From Coturnix japonica (lineage: Eukaryota; Chordata; Aves; Galliformes; Phasianidae), in the NCBI RefSeq assembly GCF_001577835.2, contig NC_029518.1, forward strand, positions 68,924,053 to 68,988,052: DNA of 64,000 nt. Reading direction: 5' to 3'. Positions 1-11,900 of the stretch are shown here, piece by piece (the stretch's first letter is position 1; every line of letters begins with the position of its first letter). The notes under the pieces are model-generated. The model searched no databases and was not told where the DNA came from. It saw nothing but the letters and a program-made list of their open reading frames with translations. The position numbers were made by a program, and so were the translations under genes.

Positions 1-188
1 GCTGTGGCTGATCTGGAGCTGACCACACGCCTGCCAAGGAGGCAACAGCAGGCGTGCACCGGTCAGCCGAGTGCTGCACAGCATGTGTCATCTGCTTGCC
101 TGGCTCTGAGAACACTTTCAGACTGGAGCCTCCCCTCTGTGTGCTACCTTTCATCAAGGCTGCATGAACTCAGTCATCTCTGAGACTT

Positions 189-510
189 CACAGAATCACA
201 GAATTGTAGGGGTTGGAAGGAACCTCGCAAGAGATCAAACAAGTCCCAACCTCCTGCCAAAGCAGGCTTCCTTACACCACGTCACACAGGAAGGCGTCCA
301 AGTGAGAGTCTTGAATTATCTCCAGAGAAAGAGACTCCACCACTCGCCTGGGCAAGCCTGTTTCCAGTGCTCCGTACCCTCACCATAAAGAAGTTCCACG
401 CACATCATGCAGAACTTTCCTATGCTGAGTTTCATCCCATTACCCCTCAGTCCTATCCCCATGCACTAGCGTGAGACGACACGCCTGCACGCAATATGGC
501 TCCGCCACCT
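189..510 (-). mobile_element. CR1 LINE fragment, 3' part
   Basis: It reads as the reverse complement of a CR1 3' end: the ATTCTGTG terminus lies at 189-205, followed by the diagnostic block with GCAGGCTTCCTTACACCACG. The 5' side runs into the assembly gap. It belongs to the subfamily that also supplies the copies at 23186, 27551, 29884 and 34852. Confidence 0.9.
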
Positions 511-795
511 NNNNNNNNNNNNNNNNNNNNNNNNNNNNNNNNNNNNNNNNNNNNNNNNNNNNNNNNNNNNNNNNNNNNNNNNNNNNNNNNNNNNNNNNNN
601 NNNNNNNNNNNNNNNNNNNNNNNNNNNNNNNNNNNNNNNNNNNNNNNNNNNNNNNNNNNNNNNNNNNNNNNNNNNNNNNNNNNNNNNNNNNNNNNNNNNN
701 NNNNNNNNNNNNNNNNNNNNNNNNNNNNNNNNNNNNNNNNNNNNNNNNNNNNNNNNNNNNNNNNNNNNNNNNNNNNNNNNNNNNNNNNNNNNNNN
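511..795. other. Assembly gap, 285 Ns
   Basis: The gap lies between two CR1 fragments of opposite orientation whose 5' sides both face it. Collapsed repeats are the likely reason for the gap. Confidence 0.99.
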
Positions 796-925
796 ATGTG
801 GTGCTCAGGGATATGATTTAGTGTAGGGTTGTTAGAGTTAGGGTACTGGTTAGGCTGCGGTTGGACTTGATGATCTTAAAGGTCTTTTCCAACCTGAGTA
901 ATTCTATCATTCTGTGATTCTAAAA
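796..925 (+). mobile_element. CR1 LINE 3' end
   Basis: It contains GTGGTGCTCAGGGATATGAT and ends in degenerate ATTCT-TG repeats near 900-922. It is nearly identical in this part to the copies at 6745-7060 and 48364-48524, which places the three in one subfamily. Confidence 0.9.
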
Positions 926-2637
926 CATTGGCTGTATTTTTGACAGCTGTAGAGAATTTGTGCATTAAGGAGAGTGGAGTGAAAGAAGCTGTTAAATTTT
1001 ATTCCTTTGGTTTGCTTTGTTGTCAAGACTGTGCCCTGCAGAATGCAATGAATGCTGTCACGTTCTCTTAGAGCAGAGGCTTATTCTTCCCTCTCACTCT
1101 CTCACTTGGTTTGAAGTATTGTAGGCTCATATTTCATGCATTCAAAGAATGATATTATTGCTCACGTTGACAGGAAGGGTAGAGCAGTGTGTTGGCTACA
1201 TTTAATTACTTCCTAAATATTGCTGCCTGTGGATCAGCTGTCCATTGCTGCACTAGGGGGATGAGCACCTTACAGCCCCCAGCAGCTTGAAGGGTTTCAT
1301 CTGCATGCTGCTCCAGGCTGGCAGTGTCCTATAGGTGAGGCATGACAAAGCACAGTACATGGAAATAGCTGCCAAGGCCTGTCAAAATGCAGAGGATCTC
1401 AAAGATCAGTGGTTTGTCAGTCACTGTGGTATGGTGAGAGGCACAAGTACTGGTGGGCCAGCAGGTGGTGCAATTCCAAATTCACCTTAGCAGAAAATGA
1501 GGAAGAAATGCAATTACCCTCTGCCTTATGTTGGACAGTCTGCTATGCAGTAGGTAGGAGAAGGCCTACCTGACATCTCATGTGCTTGGCCTGTTGCCTG
1601 ATCTGTGTTTTAAACCTGACTGCTGTGTGCCAAGAGCCTTACTCTGCAGATATATTGGCAACTCAATAATCTGTGTTGCTTATGTTTGGTCCTGCAAACA
1701 GGGTATCCCAGGATTATTTTAAAACTCCTTTTCCACTATATTCAGCACTAGGTTCAGCTCAGCACCACAGAACATTTCAAAGTTATAGACCTACTACATT
1801 TTAGTGACAATTTAGGCTGGCATAGCTGTTTTAATCAGATATTCCTCAAACTGAAATGGGCGTGATCTCCAGTGTGAAAGGCTGTATAGTCATACCGTAT
1901 GAATATGTCAATATAATTTATTCCTTTAAGTCCCTTTATGCTGATATAACTGCATCATCCCTGAAAAATGTTACCTTTTAGTTGCATGAGTTTCACATTA
2001 CAGTAGGTAACACAACTGAATGATGGTGTTTTCAGGCCTTTGTATGTATATCTATAATGACCTTAGAAATGGACTCCCCTTGAGCTCAGTTCTGTGCTTT
2101 AAGTCCCAACAAGAGAAGGTGCGTGGCTGTTGAGTTGTCCTCTTTTATGGCTCTTGGGATGTGTGATTCTTTGGCTTAGAGGAAGGAAGGAAGCCTTTGT
2201 GTAGCTTTACAATGTCACACAAATGTAACTAACACAAACTCACTTCTTGCTTCCAGCAGCATGATGTAGATGTTGGTTGGCAGAGGTATTTGTTACTGGA
2301 TACCATTCTTTTAAAGTCGAGTTAGAACATTTTATTGTATTACTATAAAAATAGGTATTTTACAATGGCCACGGGATAAAATAATTTTCACATACAAACC
2401 AAGCATACTGTCTGCAGTTTCTGCTATGGGTGAAAAGTAGGTTTTCTTACTGCTAAGGGCCAAAGAATCCAGGCTATAATGTCTGCAGTTCCCTCAGGTT
2501 AAAAATCGGCCATGTTTGCATAAATCCAACTCAGAATGTCATGATGAGAATAAATGTCAGATGCATGTTACCTGTCAGTTACTCATTAATTATGTTGCTC
2601 TAGTATGTTACTCTTCTTCTTGTCTGATTTTATTCAG

Positions 2638-2933
2638 TTTTGGATTTCAATGATCCCTTCAGTACTGAAGTTAAGCCCCGAATCCTGCTCATGGGTTTGA
2701 GAAGAAGTGGGAAGTCTTCCATTCAGAAAGTTGTCTTTCACAAAATGTCTCCAAATGAGACTCTGTTCTTGGAAAGCACCAACAAAATCTACAAGGATGA
2801 TATTTCCAACAGCTCCTTTGTGAATTTCCAGATATGGGATTTTCCTGGGCAGATTGACTTCTTTGACCCTACATTTGACTATGAGATGATTTTCAGAGGC
2901 ACTGGAGCACTAATATTTGTTATTGACTCTCAG
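2638..2933 (+). CDS. RRAGD: RRAGD exon 2 (P-loop and switch regions)
   Basis: The acceptor TATTCAG precedes it and the donor GTAAAA follows. It begins with the last two bases of a Val codon and runs [19 protein letters not shown] to VIDSQ. It contains the P-loop GLRRSGKS and the WDFPGQ motif, so it carries most of the nucleotide-binding site. It ends on a complete codon. Confidence 0.97.
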
Positions 2934-5900
2934 GTAAAAATACCAAACCAGGAAGTATGTGGGGAGGTGCATTTAAGCTACCTTGGTCTTTTTCTAGTAA
3001 CATACAGATGGATTAGAAAACACAGACTCTTCAAAGCAAGTGAATAACTTATGGTTACAAACATGCATTTACAGGAATTCGTGAAAACTTGAAGAGCTGC
3101 TTTGGCTATATTTAATCTCCCCTTGCAATATGTTTAAAACAGTTAAGTGCTTTAACATCTCAGGGTTCTTGTTCAGACTCCCTAGTGCTGACAGCCTAAG
3201 ATCAGTGTATGTGCTAGGTACGAGCTCAGTCTTCTATTATAAGAAATAAAGAACCTCAGATATTGTTGAGCTGTAGCATTATCTAAAAGTAATTACTGTA
3301 TCATTTCAGATATTTTACACATCTTTCCTGCAGTTTTTATTTTTCCCTCACTAGGATGATTATATGGAAGCATTAGCTCGGCTGCATCTTACTGTGACCA
3401 GAGCATACAAAGTGAATCCAGACATCAACTTTGAAATCTTTATCCATAAAGTGGATGGTTTATCAGATGACCATAAAATAGAAACTCAGAGGGATATTCA
3501 CCAGAGGGCAAATGATGACCTTGCGGATGCTGGATTGGAGAAAATTCATCTCAGGTGAGAAAAGCTGCTGTACAGAAATCTTAAGTCAGAGAGGAGCTGT
3601 TTCTTTAACAAGTTAATATTTTCTGTTCTCTTGAAGTAGCAAGCAAAAAGATTTTGACATATGAAGGAAAAGATTAGTCACAGATAATTTGTTTTGCTCA
3701 GGTCAAATGCAGTATCTTATTGTTCAGTACTGTCTTGAAGAGCAAGATAAGGAGCGGAAATGCTAAAAAAACAGATGACAAGTATGCCAGAGTCCCACCA
3801 TTTTTTGCTGCTGCCTCTGTCTTGAATTTATGGGCACTGGCAACTTGTAGGATGTGTGTGCCGTCTACATCGCTTTTGCCTTTGAAACTGCTCCTTGCCT
3901 CACAGTCATCTCCCAGTTACCAGTTCTCCTCTGAGCCACTTGGGAAGGCAAAGAGAGAGCACCAGTCTTAAATCTGATGATAAAGCCAATTATTGTAGCA
4001 AACAGTTAAAAACAGTGAACTTCTGTAGACTAGAAACTAGGGGGACATCAAGTTTCCATATTATTTTTGGTGCTTATAGCCAAGTACAAACAGATGTATA
4101 GAAAGAGACCCATTTCATGAACCTGACAACACTTTAGAGCTCTTAAAACCTTGACTGCATCATACATTATTAAATGGGTCCAGCTTTCAAAAAGTTCGGT
4201 CCCAGTGGATGTGTTCAGCAGTATTCCTCTTCTGCAATTTGACAAGTATTTTCCTAGGATTACATTATGAAGGGGAATTACATCATGAAGTCCTACATGG
4301 GGTTCTCATTTGCATTGTCTAGGTGATTCGTTATTCTCTGTTTTTTGTATAGAGGTGTGGCAAGTATAATGGTGAGAATGTAGTTTCTGTCTGAAGGCCT
4401 ATGCTTCAGTCATAACATGTGACTTTTGATCACAAGGGGTAATTGCATAATTGTAGGCACTTGCTGTTGGACAGTATTTCATTTCACTCATGAAAGGTGC
4501 ATCATGTTCACAGTATGTAACTGAAAGAAAAATCTGGTGACTTTTTTTTTCCCAGCTTTTATCTGACAAGCATATATGATCATTCTATATTTGAAGCGTT
4601 TAGCAAAGTGGTACAGAAACTGATTCCACAGCTCCCAACACTGGAAAATCTGCTAAACATCTTTATTTCAGTAAGTACTTGTTACGTATTTTGTTTGTAG
4701 ATGAAGCTATGGCCATCATGCATGTTGAAAGGCATAGCTAGGCCACAGCTAGGCCTCCCTTCCTTGTCTGGCAGCGTTGCTGAGCTGCTGAGATACAGTA
4801 TTTTCTGAGTGAAAATGGCACATAAAGTGCATTAGCAGTCATTGCTTTCCTGCTTTTAAGTTCATTTGAATGTTGCAAAGGTCGGTGCTGCATGCAATTT
4901 TTTAAGTAGTATTTGAAAAGGGAGTTCCCCCCTTTTCTTAATGCGTTTGTTCAGATCCTGGTGGCTCCTGAAACTGTACCCTTTTTGTACCTTGCATTAA
5001 CACTAGTCAAACTTAAGCTTCCAAGCAAGGCATTTTGGTTTGCCTTTTTATGATTCTGAAGTAATGAAATAATTTAATATCATTCAACAGCCTGTAGGAT
5101 AAAATTAGACTTCACAGTTTCTCTGTGTGGGGTGTGAAAACTGGGAGAGAGGGAGGCTGGCTGTTTTGCTGAAAGGGAGAGATAGGATTAAAGAAGCGTC
5201 TTTCCCATATTTGTTTTCTTACTATTAGGCAACCAATTCATAAGGAATGGTTTATGGTTTACCCCTTTCCACCAAAATGGCTGGATTGCATGCCAGTTAT
5301 CATCCAGCCCTGCATTCCACTTAGAGAAGAAAGGTAATGATGGTTGATCATTATAGTTCTGGAGAAATTAGGTATTATTTTGTATATACTGTATAGTATT
5401 AATGAGAGAGCTGGCTGAATGGTAACCTTCATAACTCCAAAACTGCCCTAGTTACTCATATCAAAAGTCTGTTCTCCATTCAGGGTCTTCTCACTGTTTG
5501 GAGCTGCTGAGAAGTTTGTACCAAACCACTACATGACTTGAGCATGAACTGTTTCCTGAAGGACAGCAATTGTTTGTGCATCTGGGGCACCCAGACTGAA
5601 GGCCCCATAATATCTAGAGTATCAGATGTGACTGGTAGGGAAGAACAACTCATTCAAATGAATGGGAAATTTAGCGAAGTATTCCTGAGAGATATGCTAT
5701 TTCCTCTGCCCAGTAGGGTCAAGAATCTCAACCTGTTTCTTAGCTCCAAATAGAACATATCAGTCAGTGGCATAGAACAAGATGTAGCTGCTTCACTGTG
5801 TCCTCAGAAAGCTTGGTTTCGGTTTATAAGTGTATCTTTCCTTTGTAGACAGGAGACTCAAATGACTCTTGTTTGCTACCATAGAAAGACTAAACATTGT

Positions 5901-8900
5901 TCTCTGGTGTAGAATTAGTGGGCGCCTCTTTAGCAACTCAGTGACAACAAATCAGGTTAGGAATCTTGACACAGATTTTGTTCATGCCTTACTTCAGGAA
6001 GCCAGTGTGTTGGCTATCAGAGTGTGGGTGTGTTGGTGTTCTAGTTTGGGTTTGCAGCAATATTCATGAGGATGTGCTTTCATTTATGCCCTGAAGACTT
6101 CCAACACAAAAGCTGGTGATTACAAAAATAGATCTGTGATCACCCTTGAGTTCACCTCAGGTTTTTAACCAACTTTTATAGTGCCACAGTGTGTTAGCTC
6201 ATACAGCTTGTCCATTTGATGCTGCTGCTTCTACATTCTTTAGTTTAACTGCCTGTAAAACAACTTAAGAAGGGTTTGATATTCAAAACCCATGTAAATT
6301 TTGGCTAACACCACCTTCATATAGAGGGGTGTCTGTTTTTCTTATTCCTATGGCCTTTCCAAGTAGTCAAGTTGTGTGATGTGGGAATGTGTAAAGACTA
6401 CTTTTTATGGCCAGTTTCTGACTTAGTCTCCTTACTTTCAAGAAAGATAAATGGGCTTATATTTCTTTAACAGTTGATTTCTCACTGTCATTTTTGCTAT
6501 CTGTGTGTTAACGATGTTTCTTTGAATAGTAATTTTTACCCAAAGCTCCCTGACTTCTCACAGCTTCTTGGTTATTGTTTTTACTGGTACATTTATTTTG
6601 ATAAATATCCTCACAAACATTCTGGCAAATCCTTTGGTTTTGTAATTTAAGACATACTAAAAACTCCAACAGATGAAATCAGACAGGTCATGCTGGTACA
6701 ATTCAGTGGTTACAACTACTGACATCCTACCCTTGAGGGGTACCCTTGAGGCCATTTCCCCTCGTCCTCTCACTAGTCACAAGTGACAGGACGAGGGGAA
6801 ATGGCCTCAAGTTGTGCCAGGGCAAGTTTAGGTTGGATATTAGGAAGAACTTCTTCACAGAAAGGGTAGTTAGGTACTGGAATAGGTTCCCCAGGGAGGT
6901 GGTTGAATCGCCATCCCTGGTTGTGCTTAAGAGCTGTTTGGATGTGGTGCTCAGGGATATGATTTAGTGGAGGGTTGTTAGAGTTAGGGTACTGGTTAGG
7001 CTGTGGTTGGACTCGATGATCTTCAAGGTCTTTTCCAACCTGGGTAATTCTATGATTCTATTTTGTAGAGGTTTCTGTCACCATACGAAGTTGAACAGGA
7101 GACTTGCCAGTTTCTGAGCAGATCCTACCATAGCGTATCAGTTTCAAGTTAATGCAACAATGGTTTAAGATGCCAAGTTTTACCCTACTACCATGTGTAA
7201 TTGCTGGCATGGCAGACATCTCAAAATGAAAACCTTTAAAACTGCCATTGCAAGTGTTGACAGTCTGCAGTTGCTGGAGTTCTGAGATGGGTATATCACT
7301 TCTCATTGTTAGATGTTACAATATTGTTACTGGCATCTTGATATTTTAAGGTACTTCTTACATGTGCAACTGAATTTCTGCCTAAATAATACAACATTTT
7401 ATAACTGACTTCTCAAAAATGTCGCTGCAGGGCTCAAGTTATAAACTCTTTTGTTTAAAAGTAGTTTTCTTTTTAAGAAATATATTCAGATGACATTTAC
7501 AGGTAAATCGGGTGATTAATCTTATTTGGTAACATCTGTAGAAGTATATGCAGTACTGTCTGAATTTACGTGTTGTTTGGATATTAAAATTGCACAGCTA
7601 TTAAATGTGGCCAGAATAACCAAAATAAATACACATACAATTTTGTTCTTAATGCTAAAAAAAATGTAGACTCACAGACCCATGGAAGCTGATCAGGACC
7701 TTTAGAGGTCAGCTTCTGTGCAGGTTTGCATAGGGCTGGGTCTAGTTCATCTTTGTGTATCTCCAAGGATAGCAACTTCACAATATGCTCCCGTTGCTTG
7801 ACCACTCTTAGGCTAAAAGAGATTGTTTGTTGTTGTTTGTTTGGATTTTTTTGGTGCTTTACTTTTCTTTTTAAGATAGAATTTCAGCAGTTCTTTTGCC
7901 ACTTGCCCTTCAGCACTTGCACTGAGAAGAGTTTGGATCTGTCTTCTGCACATCCTCCCAGTAGATGTTCATAGACAGCAGTGAGCCTTCTTTTCCTCAG
8001 ACTGCTTAATCCCAGTTCTCTGAGAGTCTCCTTGTATATCGTGTGCTTCAGCTCTTGTACATAGGGTATCCAGAGAATATACTTTCTCTTGAATATTTTT
8101 TTTCTATTAATGAAGTACAGAAATGAGCCATTCATGAAGTCCTTTTCCACAATGAAATGCAAGAAATTCACCTCTGTTACCACTGTGAATGAATATTTCT
8201 GACGTTATTTGGATGACCAGCAGTGGAAGAATTAATACCTAAGGTTGAAATCTTTCTGCTTATTATGGGGAATTTGGAAAGTGTGAGGATCACTTTAGCC
8301 TCTAATTATGTGCTATTCACTTACAAAAGAAAACACAAGAAGAAAACTTTTATAACTACAAAAGAATCATAGAATCACAGAATGGCCTGAGTTGAAAAGG
8401 GCCACAATGATCATCTAGTTTCACCCCCCTGCTATGTGCAGGGTCACCAGCCACCAGACCAGGCTGCCCAGAGCCACATCCAGCCTGGCCTTGAATGCCT
8501 GCAGGGATGGGGCATCCACAACCTNGCTATGTGCAGGGTCACCAGCCACCAGACCAGGCTGCCCAGAGCCACATCCAGCCTGGCCTTGAATGCCTGCAGG
8601 GATGGGGCATCCACAACCTCCTTGGGCAACCTGTTCCAGTGCGTCACAACCCACTGAGCGAAAGACTTTCTCCTGATACCTAACCTAAACCTCCCCTCAG
8701 TTTAAAACCATTCCCTACAGCTGAAACTATTAAAAGTTGCTGTGGGTTTTCAGAGTTTTTGACAGTTACAAAACAGTTATGGCAACGGTCCCAAATCATA
8801 CTAAAAGGGAGGCCCATATATGGAAAAAATATGGTTTAATGGGAGTAGATTGCTTCTGTTCCTGTGTATTTGGATTCTGAAGCTTGCTTGTCAGCTTGAT

Positions 8901-11900
8901 CTTCAGCAATCTTGAGAAGTATCTTTTGTGTTCATGCTAGGACAGCTGCCCAGGTGCAAACCCTTGATATGACCACACAAGAGTACTGTTTTCAGTATAT
9001 GTCTTGGGTTTTTTTAATTCCCACTCTAGGAGACAGAGGCTTATGGCAGTTTACCATATCTACACAGAGAGTATAAGCTGAGACTGAGCTAGCATTCCTG
9101 CCTGCCATCTGAGAGTTGAAGTTACCATGCATGTGCAGTAAGGAGAGAATCTTGATTAGCTTGAAAGGATGACAGGAGCATGGATGCTGTTACATTAGCA
9201 AGCCTTAAGCATGTCTTTAACCACAAATTCTATGTGAAAACTGAAAAGGCCCCGTTAAATACTGGTCTTTTTCCTGTGATTCCAAATAACAAATGTTCTA
9301 AGGAACTATGCAGTAGAACAGCTACTGATGAAACAATTCCACAGTTTCCTTGAGAAATTAGTTCCTGATTCCTTCTGTCTTTGTCAATCTGACCCTTCTT
9401 GTCCAGTTAGAATAAGTTTTAGTTTTCTTTTTACATACATTGCTGCAATCAGAAACAACACCCCAGAAGCTTGATCTTGGATATATTTTTTTTTAATCTT
9501 GTGTCTTACATTGAATAAAAGCGTAATTTATCCAGATGTTTTCTAGAGAGGAAGTTTGGGAACCTATCGTCTATCGGAGACAGAAGCATGTGGAAGGTCT
9601 TTTACCATCCCAGCTTGCTACAAATATGTCATTGTTCAAAATGAGCTTGATTGCAAATTAACTCCTACTAAATCCTTACATTTTGTGCAACAGGCAAATA
9701 GGGAAACAGAAAATCTTGGTACAAATTCAAACATAGGGTTTACTTTTCATTTTTCTTTCTTTCTTCAATAGAATTCCGGGATTGAAAAAGCATTTTTATT
9801 TGATGTAGTCAGCAAAATCTACATTGCAACGGACAGTTCTCCTGTGGACATGCAGTCGTATGAGTTGTGCTGTGACATGATTGATGTAGTGATAGATGTT
9901 TCCTGTATATATGGGTAAGTAAATTGTTTTGTTTTGTTTTTCATGGAGCTGTGTACCTAGAATCTAAATGACCTCAAAATAAGAATTATGTGGATGTATA
10001 AAATAATGAAAATGATTAAGGGAGAAGGAGGAAATTAAGGGCCTCTTAGGTGCAGATCACCTGCTAGCAACAGTGTTCCCTGCCCAGCTTCCTTTGCGAG
10101 CACCTTCCTCTTTCTATGTGAGTAATTTATTTTTTGTGGGAAGGAGTGGGAAGTAGCCATCCTAAAATAAAGGGAAATATTAACTATCTTTTTGTTCCCC
10201 AGGGCCAAATTCGGCAGAAGGATGTCTCTCATTTAAAATAAATTATTTTAATAATTTAATTATTATAATAATATAATAATTTAATTATTTTAATAATAAA
10301 TAAATCATTTTAAATAAATAATTAAATAAATAATTAAATGCGTGGTTGTATGTAGTTGTGTTTAAGGCCAGCAGAGCCCACTGGCTATTAAAGAGCTGCT
10401 TTGTTCTTCCACCACTTTTTTTGCTTGTCCTCTTTTCCCTGCATGAAATTGCATTTTTCTGCTTCCTATCCTTTAGTGTCTGGAGAACTCTCACAGAATG
10501 GCTTAGGTTGGTGGAGACGTTAAAGATCTTCTAGTTCCAACCCACCTGCCGTGGGCAGAGTTGCCAATCACTGGATCAGCCCAGGATCCCATCCAACATG
10601 GCTTTGAGTGTCTCCAGAGATTCAATTCCCATCCAGTGATGGAACATCCACAGCCTCTCTGGGCAACCTATTCTGGCATGTCACCACCCTCTGTGTAAAA
10701 AAATTATTCCTAGCATATAACGTAAATACATCCTCTTGCCTTCAACATTTCTTCATAAGAAGAGTTCTCCAGCCCTCTGGTTATCTTCCTGACCCTCCTC
10801 TGGACCTATTACAACAACTCTTCATTCTTCCTGTACTGGGGGCCCCAGGCTTGGGCACAATACAAATGATGCTTCATGAGAGCAGAGTAGAGGGAGACAA
10901 TCCCCTCCCTCACCATGCTGGCTGCCCCTCTTTTGATGCAGCACAGGGTACTATTGGCCTTCCAGGCTGCAGTAGCACTTTGCTGGCTCACATACAGCTT
11001 TTCATCCATCAGAACCCCCAAGTCCTTCTGCACAAGGGCTTCTCTCAAGGAGTTTTTCTCACAATTCCTATCTGGGATTTCCTTGTCCCAAGTGCAGCAC
11101 CAGTGCTTGGCCTTGTTAAACCTCATTAGATTCCCATGTGCCCACTTACTGAGTATGTCCAGGTCCCTCTGGACAGTGTCCCTCTCTTCTGTTGTGTCAA
11201 CTGCACCACTCAGCTTGGTGCCATCAGCTTTCCTTGCAAGTTATGCTGGTGTTTGAAGTGGCTTGGCCCAGTGCAGCGGGCCACTGTCTCTTATGTAATC
11301 ATTTAGCATTTGTCATAGAAACCTGCCTGTCAAGGTTTTTAGCTGTGAACTAAAAGCAGGATATTGGAGTTCATTTCTTGTCCTCTGTTCCTGGAACATC
11401 TGTGAAACCTGTAACCTTAAAATATTATTATTATTATTATTATTTAGAATTATAATTATAATTTAAGAATTATATTATTATTATTATTATTATTGGGACC
11501 TTGACAGGCTGGAAAGCTGGGCTCGGGTGAACCTAATGAGGTTCAACACGGCAAAGTGCAAGGTTTTGCACTTGGGCCGGAAGAACCCCAGGCACCTGTA
11601 CAGGCTGGGAGGAGTTGTCCTTGAGAGCAGCTCGGCTGAAAAAGACCTAGGGGTCCTGATAGATGAGAACTTAACATGGAGCAGCGTGCGCTCTGGCAGC
11701 CCGGAAAGCAATGGGATCCTGGGCTCCATCGAGAGGGGTGGTCAGCAGGGATAGGGAGGTGATCGTCCTCTCTCTCTGCTCTTGTGAGCCCCATCTGGAG
11801 TACTGTGTCCAGGTGTGGAGCCCTCAGTACAAAAAGATATGGAAATTTTGGAAAGGGTCCAGAGGAGGGCCACAAAGATGATCAGGGGGCTGGAGCACCC

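Larger units (their letters stand above)
1..2637 (+). other. RRAGD: RRAGD intron 1 (3' part) with CR1 copies and a gap
   Basis: No exon was recognised before 2638. It holds a reverse CR1 (189-510), a run of 285 Ns (511-795) and a forward CR1 tail (796-925). From 926 to 2637 I see unique AT-rich sequence without coding, RNA or repeat signals that I can support. RRAGD exon 1 is either upstream of the window or hidden in the gap. Confidence 0.7.
4671..9771 (+). other. RRAGD: RRAGD intron 4
   Basis: The largest RRAGD intron in the window, 5.1 kb. It carries a forward CR1 with a hairpin 5' end (6745-7060) and a reverse CR1 with an artefactual-looking duplication (8364-8728). The remainder is unique AT-rich sequence without supported features. 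Confidence 0.85.

Noticed and set aside
471-821. Two long ORFs across the gap
   Set aside because: They consist mostly of unknown residues from the run of Ns.
2934-3047. Extension of the RRAGD exon 2 frame to a stop at 3047
   Set aside because: It reads past a good GT donor into intron 2; the next conserved residues (DDYMEAL) lie in exon 3.
10608-11129. 173-codon forward ORF
   Set aside because: It is antisense to the reverse transcriptase end of the reverse CR1 at 10490-11245.
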